From Mycobacterium sp. (GTDB lineage Bacteria; Actinomycetota; Actinomycetes; Mycobacteriales; Mycobacteriaceae): DNA of 64,000 nt. This document shows positions 45,347 through 54,397 of this stretch, one piece after another. The notes below the pieces were generated by a model. That model did not search any database, was not told the origin of the DNA, and saw only the letters and a list, made by a program, of their open reading frames with translations. Each line of letters starts with the position of its first letter. Position 1 is the first letter of the stretch. The stretch is from NCBI GenBank assembly GCA_020438865.1, contig JAGQTU010000007.1:21039-85038 (forward strand), read 5' to 3'. Position numbers and translations under genes: made by a program.

Positions 45347-46321
45347 GTGGTCCGAGCTTTGTCGTGCTGGTATTGGATCAAGCGCCCAGAAAGACGCGCC
45401 GTTCTCGCGATGGTATTCGCCATTCTGGTGACGGCGATCGTGGCGATTGTCCCGGCTTGTGGGACGGTAGCGGGCAGCACGCCTCTCAACATGAGGTTGT
45501 ATCTCGACCCCCACATGGAGGCGATCGCCGCGGCTAAGCAGGACCCTCGTTTCGATCCGATCGCGGAAACGCCGCAAGCCAAGTGGTTCACCGATTGGTC
45601 CACCTCCGCGACGGCCCGCGGGGATATCGGCCACTATCTCGCCGGCGCGGCGGCTGCGCACGCGGTTCCGGTGATCGTGCTCTACCGGGTCCCCCAACGT
45701 GATTGTGGCACCAACGGGGCCAGTGGTGGCGCCCCGGATGCGCAGGAGTACAGGGCGTGGGTGGACGGCGTTGCCGCAGCGTTGCAGGGGCATAACGAAG
45801 CGCTGGTCATCCTCGAGCCAGATGCACTGCCGGGCCTGCCGTGTGAGCAGGGCGACCGTCTGAGCAATTTGACCTATGCGGTCGACCAGCTCTCCACCAC
45901 AAGCGCACGGGTGTATATCGATGCGGGACATGAGAAGTGGCTTAGTGCCGTGGAAGTCGCGGACCGGTTGAAAAGGGTGGGAGTCGACAAGGTTGCGGGG
46001 TTCAGCCTTAATGTCGCAAACTTCTACACGACGAAAGGCGAGGTGGAGTTCGCTGAAAGCGTGCGGTCCGAACTCGGCAAACTCGGCATCACCGACTCGC
46101 ACTATGTGATCGACATCAGCCGAAATGGCGCAGGTCCGCAGGACAGTTGCTGTAACCCGCCGGGTGCGCGGTTGGGACATGCTCCGCAGCTATTCGGAGG
46201 CGGCACACTCGATGGTCTTTTATGGGTGAAGAATCCAGGACAGACGGACGGACCATGCCGGGGCGGGCCTGAACACGGATTCTGGGCACCTGCTGCGCTG
46301 AGCCTGCTCGGGTTGGGGTGA
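45347..46321 (+). CDS. membrane-anchored GH6 endoglucanase-like protein
   Basis: A 324-residue glycoside hydrolase family 6 protein with an N-terminal anchor (about 16-38). Catalytic motifs are present: YRVPQRDCG (Asp119), VILEPDALPG (Asp159, general acid), GFSLNVANFYTT, DISRNGAGP, and LWVKNPGQTDG (Asp301), ending GFWAPAALSLL. GH6 enzymes cut beta-1,4-glucan by inversion, so the polymer probably contains beta-1,4-linked glucose-type units. GTG at 45347 follows GAGGGA; GTG at 45326 is an alternative overlapping the polymerase gene. Confidence 0.86.
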   Translation: MVRALSCWYWIKRPERRAVLAMVFAILVTAIVAIVPACGTVAGSTPLNMRLYLDPHMEAIAAAKQDPRFDPIAETPQAKWFTDWSTSATARGDIGHYLAGAAAAHAVPVIVLYRVPQRDCGTNGASGGAPDAQEYRAWVDGVAAALQGHNEALVILEPDALPGLPCEQGDRLSNLTYAVDQLSTTSARVYIDAGHEKWLSAVEVADRLKRVGVDKVAGFSLNVANFYTTKGEVEFAESVRSELGKLGITDSHYVIDISRNGAGPQDSCCNPPGARLGHAPQLFGGGTLDGLLWVKNPGQTDGPCRGGPEHGFWAPAALSLLGLG

Positions 46322-46608
46322 TCCGCTCGGTTCGAAAAGGAATCGGGCGACGAGTATTCGGACCTAATCCAGGATGTATCGCGGCGTCATCGGTCTCGGC
46401 GCAACACACTTAGCGACGCTCCACCTCTTCACCCACGGATACCACCCGGCGCTTGTCTGACAGCCCTGGACGCCCTGTCGAGCGGTCGAGTCGCACCCCG
46501 CGGCGGTGATCGGTTCACGGCTGCCGGCCGTACGATTGCAACCGCGACGTCACCCGTCGCCTGGAGGCTGCCTGCGACGTGTGATAGGCCTTACTGAGGA
46601 GGTTCCCA
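46322..46608. other. intergenic gap upstream of FkbM gene
   Basis: 287 bases without a supportable gene. A strong ribosome site GAGGAGG lies 7 bases before the FkbM ATG. The gap probably holds a separate promoter for the FkbM gene; no clear hairpin or operator was seen. Confidence 0.4.
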
Positions 46609-47322
46609 ATGAGGTGGGTCCGTCGAGGTCCGACAGCAGTGAAAAAGATGTACGAGCTGTGGGAAGTTGACCACCTCCAGCAGCTGTTCAAGTACTTCGA
46701 TGTCGACTGTGTATTCGATGTTGGTGCGAACGCCGGGCAGTACGCCACGATGCTGCGCGAGAAAGTCGGATACAAGGGCTTAGTCGTGTCGTTCGAGCCA
46801 GACCCCGTTGTCGCTGCTGAATTGGCCAGGAAGGCTGAAGGTCAGCACCGTTGGGTGGTTGAAGATCTCGCGATCAGCACCGAGGATGGGACCGCGCAGT
46901 TCAACGTGATGAAGGAAAGTGAGTTCAGCTCGCTGAGCGCGCCCCGCCACGACGAAGTCGACCTGTTCAGGGAACTGAATCAGGTCTGTACGACCGTCAC
47001 CGTCAGAACGGAGAACCTGGCTACGACGGTCGGCCGGCTGCGCGGGCAGTTCGGATTCTCGCGCCCATTCCTCAAACTCGACACACAAGGGTTCGACACG
47101 CAGATCGTTTGCGCCGCACCCCAGGCGGTGAGAACGTTTGTCGGCTTACAGAGCGAGTTGGCGATAAAGAAGCTCTACACCGATTCAGTCGACTTCCGAG
47201 AAGCGATCACGGTCTACGAGGAGTGCGGCTTTGAGTTGAGCGCGTTGGTGCCGAACAATGCTGGCCACTTCCCTAGGCTCATCGAAGTCGACTGCATCAT
47301 GGTCCGCGCGGACCTGCTCTAG
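46609..47322 (+). CDS. FkbM family methyltransferase
   Basis: A 237-residue protein with the FkbM pattern: CVFDVGANAGQYATML (SAM motif I), VVSFEPDPVVAAELARKA, VVEDLAISTEDGTAQFNV, and FLKLDTQGFDTQIV, which is the late FkbM hallmark. In polysaccharide loci these enzymes O-methylate sugars. Base composition is lower than in core genes. It stands alone between two gaps but on the same strand as the polymerase and dehydrogenase genes. Confidence 0.88.
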   Translation: MRWVRRGPTAVKKMYELWEVDHLQQLFKYFDVDCVFDVGANAGQYATMLREKVGYKGLVVSFEPDPVVAAELARKAEGQHRWVVEDLAISTEDGTAQFNVMKESEFSSLSAPRHDEVDLFRELNQVCTTVTVRTENLATTVGRLRGQFGFSRPFLKLDTQGFDTQIVCAAPQAVRTFVGLQSELAIKKLYTDSVDFREAITVYEECGFELSALVPNNAGHFPRLIEVDCIMVRADLL

Positions 47323-47716
47323 CCGTACTACCTGAGACGTTAGGTATACCCGGATGGCGCGTTGTTGGCCAGCTGAGTGCGGTGTGGTTCGTGACGGGTA
47401 TGGGCGTGTGCGGCGGCTCTCGGTGTCACCGAGTACTTCGCGGAATGCGTGGGATCGATAGCAAGACCCGTTGTCGCTAGGGAAGCTCCACGCCGTGATC
47501 CCTTCGAGAAAGAAGCAGCAGTTGGCCGGCGCGAGAATATCGCTGCGGTTTATTGCGCTCGTCAGTCAGGATCTCGCTATGGGCCAATCAGGAATCACTA
47601 CCGATCGCGGTGTGCCGCCGCCACCCAGGTATCTTGCCCAGCCCTTTGACATCGATAATGAGTACCATCCATCCATCGGGTAGCCATCGATTCACCGAAG
47701 TGACAAGCAGGAGCAC
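47323..47716. other. intergenic gap with one short odd palindrome
   Basis: 394 bases. Only short unsupported frames occur; none has coding character I trust. At 47419-47433, CTCGGTG and CACCGAG flank a single central base, a perfect 7-base inverted repeat of operator size. CAGGAGCAC before 47717 is the ribosome site of the next gene. Confidence 0.4.
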
Positions 47717-49027
47717 ATGAGGATTGCTGTTCTTGGGCTGGGTTATGTCGGTGCCGTCTCGGCTGCGTGCCTCGCCTCGGATGGCCACTATGTGATCGGG
47801 GTCGATCCCAATCAAACGAAGGTCGACCTGATCAACGCCGGCCAGACGCCGATCATCGAGGCAGATGTTGGTCATCTGATCAGCGCCGAGGTGGCGGTCG
47901 GTCGGCTCGTCGCGACAACCCAAGCTGGCGAAGCGGTGCTATCCAGCGATATCTCACTCATCTGTGTCGGCACGCCAAGTCAGCTCAACGGCAATCTTGA
48001 CCTGACCTATGTACGTCGGGTTTGCGAGCAAATCGGCGAGGCACTGCGGAACAGCAACGCCTATCATGTGGTGGCCGCGCGCTCAACGATGTTGCCGGGC
48101 AGTATGCGCGGTGTCGTGATCCCTACCCTCGAGGCTGCGTCGAAGAAAGTCGCCGGGGTCGACTTCGGTGTTTGCAGCAACCCGGAATTCCTTCGGGAAG
48201 GCACCGCCGTGTGGGACTACTACCATCCGCCGAAGACGGTCATTGGCGAAACGGATACCAAATCCGGGGAACTGCTTGCCACGCTGTATCGCGAACTCGA
48301 TGCGCCGTTAATCCGGACCGGCATCGAGGTGGCCGAAATGGTGAAGTATGCCGACAACAACTGGCATGCCATCAAGGTTGCATTTGCCAACGAGATTGGT
48401 GCGATTTCCAAAGCAAACGGGATAGATGGCAGGCAGGTGATGGAAATCTTCTGCCAGGACACGAAACTCAATCTTTCGCCATACTACCTGAAGCCCGGCT
48501 TCGCCTTTGGTGGATCATGTCTACCTAAAGACGTACGAGCGCTGACTTATAAAGCCCGCCAATTGGATCTTGAGGTACCCCTTCTGAATTCGATCCTCCC
48601 GTCTAACCAGCGGCAAGTCGATCGCGCCATTACAATGATTACGTCGAAGGGCAAGCGAAAGATCGGCATACTTGGATTCGCTTTCAAGGCCGGTACCGAC
48701 GATCTGCGGGAATCGCCTATGGTAGATGTGATCGAATATCTGATCGGTAAAGGATACGCCCTCCGCCTGTACGATGATAACGTAAATATGGCAGCGCTAA
48801 CGGGGGCGAACCGTGACTACATCCTTAACCACATTCCACATATCGCGCGCCTGATGGTGGACACTATCGAAGAGGTCATCGATTTCGCTGAAACGATCGT
48901 GGTTGGCAATGCCGCCCATGAGTTCCGGTCAGCCGTCGAATGTGTACGCCCCGACCAGATAGTCATCGATCTCGTACGGATCGCAGACCGCACCAGCGAC
49001 GACTGTTACGACGGTATCGGCTGGTGA
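47717..49027 (+). CDS. AlgD-type GDP-mannose 6-dehydrogenase
   Basis: A 436-residue NAD-dependent sugar-nucleotide dehydrogenase: MRIAVLGLGYVGAVSAACLA (NAD), ICVGTPS, SNPEFLREGTAVWDYYHPPK, AEMVKYADNNWHAIKVAFANEIG, and the catalytic GFAFGGSCLPKDVRAL with Cys268. Length and Cys position equal those of Pseudomonas AlgD, and GGSCLPKDVRAL is the GDP-mannose form, whereas UDP-glucose dehydrogenases usually have GGSCFPKD. GDP-mannuronate is the predicted product; UDP-glucuronate is the alternative. A downstream GT4 gene overlaps by GTGA. Confidence 0.88.
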   Translation: MRIAVLGLGYVGAVSAACLASDGHYVIGVDPNQTKVDLINAGQTPIIEADVGHLISAEVAVGRLVATTQAGEAVLSSDISLICVGTPSQLNGNLDLTYVRRVCEQIGEALRNSNAYHVVAARSTMLPGSMRGVVIPTLEAASKKVAGVDFGVCSNPEFLREGTAVWDYYHPPKTVIGETDTKSGELLATLYRELDAPLIRTGIEVAEMVKYADNNWHAIKVAFANEIGAISKANGIDGRQVMEIFCQDTKLNLSPYYLKPGFAFGGSCLPKDVRALTYKARQLDLEVPLLNSILPSNQRQVDRAITMITSKGKRKIGILGFAFKAGTDDLRESPMVDVIEYLIGKGYALRLYDDNVNMAALTGANRDYILNHIPHIARLMVDTIEEVIDFAETIVVGNAAHEFRSAVECVRPDQIVIDLVRIADRTSDDCYDGIGW

Positions 49028-50241
49028 ATCCTACGGTGCCAATCCAGCCCGCCCGAAATCGCGTCTTGATCCTCGTCGAGAATCTGCCCGTGCCTTTCGA
49101 TAGGCGCGTCTGGCAAGAGGCGATCACATTGCACACGCACGGCTGGCAGGTCAGCGTAATCTGCATTACCGGTGACGGGTATGAGAAGACGCGCGAGGTC
49201 ATCGATGGAATTTACATTTATCGCTATACCCTGCCCAAACAGGGTACTGGGCCTCTGAGCTATCTGGTGGAATACTCGGCTGCGCTTTGGCACACTTTTC
49301 GTCTGGCATTTCGGGTGCGAAAAGAACGGGGGTTCGATGTCATCCACGCTTGCAACCCACCGGATCTGTTCTTCCTGGTGGGTGGATTCTTCAAGATCTT
49401 CACAAAGACGCGATTCCTGTTCGATCACCACGACATCAACCCCGAGCTCTACGAAGCCAAGTTCGGACGCCGCGACTTCTTTTGGCGCCTGATGGTTTGG
49501 TTCGAACGCGCAACATTTCGGACGGCCGACGTCTCGATTGCAACCAACGAGTCCTACCGTCGCATCGCGATCGAACGAGGCGGCATGGATCCGCAGCGCG
49601 TATTCGTAGTGCGGAGCGGACCTATGCTCGACCGACTGAAAATCATCCCCCCGAAGCCTGAGCTGAGGTGCGGGAAGAAGTATTTGGTTGGTTATGTAGG
49701 CGTGATGGGCGCACAGGAGGGCATCGATCTTCTGCTGCTCGCCGTGAGACACATCGTCCATGACATGGACCGTCACGACGTGCACTTCGGATTGGTCGGT
49801 GGCGGGACTTCGCTGCAAGAGATGCAACAATTGGCGGTCACCCTCGGCGTGGCGGAATATATCACCTTTACTGGGCGAATCTCCGATACCGAACTTCTCG
49901 AGATGTTGAATACCGCGGATGTTTGTGTCAACCCGGACGTTGCAAATGAGATGAATGACAAATCGACTATGAATAAGATCATGGAGTACATGGCCTTGGG
50001 CAAGCCGATCGTGCAATTCGATTTGACCGAGGGACGATACTCCGCGGGCGAGGCATCGTTGTATGCTGCAAGAAACGACCCTGCTGACCTGGCGACCAAA
50101 ATCGTCGAGTTACTGGACGACCCCGAGCGGCGCGCGCATATGGGTGCGTTCGGTATGAGTCGCGTGCAGAACCAACTTGCTTGGTCTTACGAAGCCCCCA
50201 ATCTCATTCGTGCATATGACAAGCTGATGTCCGACCGGTAG
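49024..50241 (+). CDS. family 4 glycosyltransferase
   Basis: A 405-residue GT-B retaining enzyme. N-terminal LVENLPVPFDRRVWQEAITL and FDVIHACNPPDLFFLVG; C-terminal YLVGYVGVMGAQEGIDLLLLAV, TGRISDTELLEMLNTADVCVNPD, and NDKSTMNKIMEYMALGKPIVQFD with the catalytic-type E. This N-terminus is common in WbnH/PssF-like enzymes of capsule loci. GTG at 49024 shares four bases with the dehydrogenase stop, so the uronate-forming and this transfer step may be coupled. Confidence 0.88.
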   Translation: MNPTVPIQPARNRVLILVENLPVPFDRRVWQEAITLHTHGWQVSVICITGDGYEKTREVIDGIYIYRYTLPKQGTGPLSYLVEYSAALWHTFRLAFRVRKERGFDVIHACNPPDLFFLVGGFFKIFTKTRFLFDHHDINPELYEAKFGRRDFFWRLMVWFERATFRTADVSIATNESYRRIAIERGGMDPQRVFVVRSGPMLDRLKIIPPKPELRCGKKYLVGYVGVMGAQEGIDLLLLAVRHIVHDMDRHDVHFGLVGGGTSLQEMQQLAVTLGVAEYITFTGRISDTELLEMLNTADVCVNPDVANEMNDKSTMNKIMEYMALGKPIVQFDLTEGRYSAGEASLYAARNDPADLATKIVELLDDPERRAHMGAFGMSRVQNQLAWSYEAPNLIRAYDKLMSDR

Positions 50242-50245
50242 AGAT

Positions 50246-52087
50246 TCATGCTGCTTGCCTGCTGAAGAACTCGCGATGCCAGACTTCCAGCGAAAGCAAC
50301 GTCCAGATTCGGGACTCTTCGTCGCGGACCCCTCGCGAGTGGTCGCGCAACAGCGCGGCGACGATCTCACCGTCAAAGTTGTTTCCGACATATGACGAAG
50401 GTCCAGTGAGTAAGTCGAACGCCATATCCCGCAGACCATGCCTGAACCATCGGTCCATTGGAACTTTGAAACCCACTTTCGGCCGATCGACCACTTCGGC
50501 AGGGAGGTAGCGATGAGCGACTTGCTTCAGCACCCACTTGGTTGTTCGGCCACGGATCTTGACGCTACTCGGTAGTTGAAAAGCGAGTTCCACCAAACGG
50601 TGGTCGAGGAACGGTGGGCGTGTCTCGAGTGATGCGGCCATAGACATCCGGTCGCCCCTCTCGAGCAGATTGTCGGCGAGCCAAACACAGGTGTCCGCGA
50701 AGAGCATCCGACGCAGGGCATCGCCACGTCCCTTGGTGTATGCGGCAGGTGCGCCGCGTACAGACGGGCGACCGGTGATCCGGTCCCGTTCCGCAACCGT
50801 GAACGGGGCGAACCAGCCGCGTAGCCGTTCGCTGTACGAGTTCTCGTCCATGGCACGGAGAGCGATCCGCAGGCGTGCCCTGCTTGCGGGCAAAGCCCTC
50901 TCGAGATGGCCGAGCAGTCCGAGTGATGGCACGGCGCCGAGCCAGCGGGTCGCGGCGGCGAAATTGTACTTGGGATAGCCGGCAAAAAGTTCGTCGCTTC
51001 CCTCGCCGCTTAGGACGACCTTGACACGCTCACGTGCCAACTGCGCCAGTCGAAAGACCGCCACATCTGCCGGCTCGGAAATTGGACCGTCTCTATACCA
51101 ACTCAACTTCGCCCAATTGTCTAGGAAGTCATCGGCGGTGACCACAACGTTATGGTGAGTCGTTCCGTTGAGCTCGGCCACCCTTCGAGCCCAGACAGTC
51201 TCGTCGTAGCGTTCGTCGCCGAAACTCGCCCCAAACGTGTGCAGAAGCTGCCCGGGGTTCTCCCGCTTGGCCATAGCGGTCAACAGGCTGCTGTCTACAC
51301 CGCCGGAGAGGTAAATGCCCACTGGCACATCTGCGACCAGGTTGTCGTGCACGGACGTTCTGAGCGCCTGATCGACGAGTTCGACAGCCTCCGCTGGGGT
51401 TACTGCGAGCGGTGAAGATCGAGCGGCCAACTCCCAGTACGCCGACGCACGCACACCACCGTCACGCGTGACAACGAGGTGATGACCGGGCGGAAGCTTG
51501 CACACCCCTCTGATCAGCGTGTGGGGGGCGGGTACTGAACGATGCGCAAGGTAGTCATGGAGGCTGTCCTCGTCGACCGACGGCCCTTTGATGACCGGCA
51601 GCAGCGCCTTGATCTCCGAAGCGAATGCGAAGAAATTTCCGTCGGAATAATAGTAGAGCGGCAGAATTCCCAGCCGGTCCCGGAAGACGTGAGTCTCGCC
51701 GGTGGCAGAATCAAAGATTGCGTAGGCAAACTGGCCGCGGAGGCGATCTACTCCGGCTGGCCCGTACTTCTCATAGGCGGCAAGCAAGGTTTCGGTATCG
51801 CCGTGCGTCTGAAATGGGTATGACGACAACTCATCACGGAGCTCTCGATAGTTCAGTATTTCGCCGTTGAACACGAGATGCAGACGTCCGCCCGCGCCAG
51901 CCATCGGCTGTTGGGAGCCTTGTAGGTCGATAATGGAAAGCCGCGTGTGTGCCATACCGACGGGACCGTCCAGCCATATACCCATCGCATCCGGCCCGCG
52001 ATGACGCAGCGTCACCGCCATCCGCGATAACGTCTCACCGTCAACGGCTTGCTCGTCAAACCGGCGGATTCCAGCTATCCCGCACAT
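50246..52087 (-). CDS. AsnB-type glutamine-hydrolysing amidotransferase
   Basis: A 613-residue class II amidotransferase. MCGIAGIRRF has the N-terminal nucleophile Cys2, followed by RHRGPDAMGIW, FNGEILNYRELR and GDTETLLAAYEKYG. The synthetase domain has the PPi loop VGIYLSGGVDSSLLTAM and the conserved VVLSGEGSDELFAGYPKY. In polysaccharide loci such enzymes amidate uronic acids (as proposed for WbpS) rather than making asparagine. Placement next to an AlgD-type dehydrogenase supports that here, but free asparagine synthesis cannot be excluded. Confidence 0.88.
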   Translation of the reverse strand: MCGIAGIRRFDEQAVDGETLSRMAVTLRHRGPDAMGIWLDGPVGMAHTRLSIIDLQGSQQPMAGAGGRLHLVFNGEILNYRELRDELSSYPFQTHGDTETLLAAYEKYGPAGVDRLRGQFAYAIFDSATGETHVFRDRLGILPLYYYSDGNFFAFASEIKALLPVIKGPSVDEDSLHDYLAHRSVPAPHTLIRGVCKLPPGHHLVVTRDGGVRASAYWELAARSSPLAVTPAEAVELVDQALRTSVHDNLVADVPVGIYLSGGVDSSLLTAMAKRENPGQLLHTFGASFGDERYDETVWARRVAELNGTTHHNVVVTADDFLDNWAKLSWYRDGPISEPADVAVFRLAQLARERVKVVLSGEGSDELFAGYPKYNFAAATRWLGAVPSLGLLGHLERALPASRARLRIALRAMDENSYSERLRGWFAPFTVAERDRITGRPSVRGAPAAYTKGRGDALRRMLFADTCVWLADNLLERGDRMSMAASLETRPPFLDHRLVELAFQLPSSVKIRGRTTKWVLKQVAHRYLPAEVVDRPKVGFKVPMDRWFRHGLRDMAFDLLTGPSSYVGNNFDGEIVAALLRDHSRGVRDEESRIWTLLSLEVWHREFFSRQAA

Positions 52088-52589
52088 GGAACAACCACAA
52101 GCACTGCAGAATCGAGAGATTCGACCCGGGTTGTGTTAGTTACGGTCAGCAATTCCGTGCCCCTCGTCCAGGTGAAGAAACCATGCGTGAAGGCAGATCT
52201 CGGACCTTCGCCACGCAGAGTCTAGCGGCGTACCGCATGAGGATTTCCACGAAGAGCCCGATTCGCGGGCGGTGTCGGCTCGCCTCCCGAATCCGCAATC
52301 ATCCCAGTGTCGCCTTGCTTCTCGGTCCGAATTGTATGTGGCCGATACCAGCTGATGAAACCGGGAGGCGGCCTTTTCCTCACCATCTGGAGTGGCCGCT
52401 GGTGAGGAGGAAACGATCAGCCTTCCCGCGCCCGGCGACCTTTACGTTCCAGCACGATCTGGTCATCCTAGAGGCGCACCAGTTCCGGAACATCGATCGG
52501 TCGGGGTCGGCCGATCGGCCGTCGACGAAGCCTTCACATATCGAGCGAAGAAAGTCGAAAGCGAGGATGACTTCCTCTACCGTTTGGCG
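52088..52589. other. gap at the right edge of the island
   Basis: About 500 bases between the AsnB-type start and the fgd1 stop. No gene with coding character, no mobile element remnant and no tRNA was seen. A small inverted repeat GAATC-GAGA-GATTC sits near 52110. It should hold the AsnB promoter (leftward), and marks the junction to the conserved fgd1 block. Confidence 0.45.
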
Positions 52590-53600
52590 TTACCCCAGCT
52601 TGCGCAACCTCGGTGCCAGATCCTTCTCGAACAGCTCGAGGAAGCGTCGCTGATCGTGACCCGGTGCGTGGAACACCAGATGGTTGAGTCCGTACTTGAC
52701 GTACTCACCGACCTTTTCGACCGCCTCGTCCGGGTCGGAGGCGACGATCCAGCGCTTAGCGACCTGCTCGATGGGCAGCTCGTTGGCGGCGCGCTCCATC
52801 TCCATCGGATCGTGGATGCTGTGCTTCTGTTCGGCGGTCAGCGACAGCGGCGCCCAGAACCGGGTGTTCTCCAGTGCCAGTTCGGGATCGGTGTCGTAAG
52901 AGATCTTGATCTCGATCATCTTGTCGATCTCGTCGACGTCCCGGTCGGCGGCCGTCGCACCCTCGCGCACGGCCGGCAGCAGCTTCTCGGTGTAGAGCTC
53001 CTCGCCCTTGCCCGATGTGCATATGAACCCGTCGCCGGCCCGGCCCGCGTACTTGGCGACCGCCGGACCGCCAGCGGCGATGTACACCGGTACGCCTCCC
53101 TCGGGGACGTCGTAGATGGACGCGCCCTTGAGGTGGTAGTACTCGCCGTCGAAGTCGACGCGGTCCCCGCGCCACAGTTCGCGCATCAGCCGCACCGACT
53201 CGCGGAGCCGCGCGAAGCGCTCCTTGAACTCCGGCCATTCGCCGATGTAGCCGGTGGCGATCTCGTTGAGCGCCTCGCCGGTGCCCACCCCGAGGAAGAC
53301 CCGATCGGGATACAGGCAGGCCATCGTCGCGAACGCCTGCGCGATCACCGCGGGGTTGTAGCGGAACGTCGGGGTCAGCACCGAGGTGCCCAGGACGAGC
53401 CGCTCGGTGCGCTCACCGACCGCCGTCATCCACGCCAGCGAGAACGGGGCGTGGCCGCCTTCGTGCCGCCACGGCTGGAAGTGGTCACTGACCGTCGCGC
53501 TGTCCATCCCGTGCGCCTCGGCGAGCACCGCCAGTTCGACCAACTCACGCGGCGCGAACTGCTCCGCCGAGGCCTTGTATCCCAGTTTCAGTTCAGCCAC
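52590..53600 (-). CDS. fgd1: F420-dependent glucose-6-phosphate dehydrogenase
   Basis: A 336-residue luciferase-fold oxidoreductase that reduces coenzyme F420 with glucose-6-phosphate. The length equals the M. tuberculosis enzyme (Rv0407). Visible motifs are [35 protein letters not shown] (F420 and catalytic His40 region), [11 protein letters not shown], and [27 protein letters not shown] (phosphate-binding). GTG at 53600 has AAGG close upstream. Convergence is on the island side; MBL gene divergent. Confidence 0.96.
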   Translation of the reverse strand: MAELKLGYKASAEQFAPRELVELAVLAEAHGMDSATVSDHFQPWRHEGGHAPFSLAWMTAVGERTERLVLGTSVLTPTFRYNPAVIAQAFATMACLYPDRVFLGVGTGEALNEIATGYIGEWPEFKERFARLRESVRLMRELWRGDRVDFDGEYYHLKGASIYDVPEGGVPVYIAAGGPAVAKYAGRAGDGFICTSGKGEELYTEKLLPAVREGATAADRDVDEIDKMIEIKISYDTDPELALENTRFWAPLSLTAEQKHSIHDPMEMERAANELPIEQVAKRWIVASDPDEAVEKVGEYVKYGLNHLVFHAPGHDQRRFLELFEKDLAPRLRKLG

Positions 53601-53658
53601 GCCTTCGTTTCTACTCTCATGACTCCCGGGTCGGGCGGCCTGGTTCATACACTGAGAC

Positions 53659-54393
53659 ATGGCCGCCGACCTCATCCCCGTCACCGACACGGTCCATCTC
53701 GCCCACACCGACCTGGTGAACTGGACGATCGTCGCCGACGACACCGGCGTGATGCTGATCGACGCCGGCTTTCCCGGCAGTCGTGACGAGGTGCTGACAT
53801 CCCTGCGCCGGCTGGGTTTCGGCCCGTCGGATGTGCGGGCCATTCTGCTGACCCACGCCCACGTCGACCACTTCGGCTCGGCCATCTGGTTCGCCGCCGC
53901 ACACGGCACCCCGGTGTACTGCCATGCCGACGAGGTCGGCCATTCCAAGCGGGAGTACCTGCAGCAGGCTTCGCCCGTCGACCTGCTGGCGCACGCCTGG
54001 CAGCCGCGGTGGATCAAGTGGTCGCTGGCGATCGCCCGCAAGGGAGCGCTGGAGCGCGGCGGCATCGCCACCACCCGGGCCCTGACCGAGGACGTCGCCG
54101 AGACCCTGCCCGGCCGGCCGCTGGCCGTGCCGACGCCCGGCCACACCGGCGGCCACTGTTCCTATCTGGTGGACGCGGTACTGGTCAGCGGCGACGCGCT
54201 GGTAACCGGCCATCCCCTGGCCCACCGCACCGGTCCGCAGCTGCTACCAAGCGTGTTCAACCACGACGAGCGGGGTTGTGTGCGCAGCCTGGCCGCGCTC
54301 GGAATGCTGGAGACGGAGACGCTCATCCCCGGCCACGGGCGGGTGTGGACCGGGCCTATCCAGGAAGCCGTGCGGCAGGCGACACCGGCCTGA
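53659..54393 (+). CDS. metallo-beta-lactamase-fold hydrolase (Rv0406c-like)
   Basis: A 244-residue MBL-fold protein with the metal motif [13 protein letters not shown] (HxHxDH), a second His in [13 protein letters not shown], a bridging Asp in LVSGDALVT, and a final His in IPGHGRVW. The substrate is unknown; the family includes thioesterases and lactonases. It is divergent from fgd1 with a 58-base gap and is its neighbour in M. tuberculosis as well, marking the return to conserved gene order. Confidence 0.88.
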   Translation: MAADLIPVTDTVHLAHTDLVNWTIVADDTGVMLIDAGFPGSRDEVLTSLRRLGFGPSDVRAILLTHAHVDHFGSAIWFAAAHGTPVYCHADEVGHSKREYLQQASPVDLLAHAWQPRWIKWSLAIARKGALERGGIATTRALTEDVAETLPGRPLAVPTPGHTGGHCSYLVDAVLVSGDALVTGHPLAHRTGPQLLPSVFNHDERGCVRSLAALGMLETETLIPGHGRVWTGPIQEAVRQATPA

Positions 54394-54397
54394 GTTC

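Larger units (their letters stand above)
35869..52589. other. exopolysaccharide biosynthesis island inserted between pta and fgd1
   Basis: Thirteen genes with polysaccharide functions occupy the interval between two genes that are adjacent in M. tuberculosis. Base composition is lower than in the flanks: 31 of 60 bases are G or C at 48781-48840 versus 42 of 60 at 9241-9300. Transcription comes from at least two divergent regions (39711-39921 and 43981-44070). No integrase, transposase or tRNA target was seen at either edge. Confidence 0.85.

Noticed and set aside
47449-47683. Small plus-strand frames in the gap before the AlgD-type gene
   Set aside because: Overlapping short frames of low coding character; no ribosome site or family resemblance.
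35869-52589. Prophage or integrative element
   Set aside because: No integrase, phage structural gene, transposase, tRNA target or terminal repeat was found; gene content is purely polysaccharide-related.
51949-52653. Plus-strand frame of 234 codons in the gap right of the AsnB-type gene
   Set aside because: It overlaps the 5' end of the AsnB-type gene and the 3' end of fgd1, is Arg/Ser-rich without any motif, and has no supported start signal.
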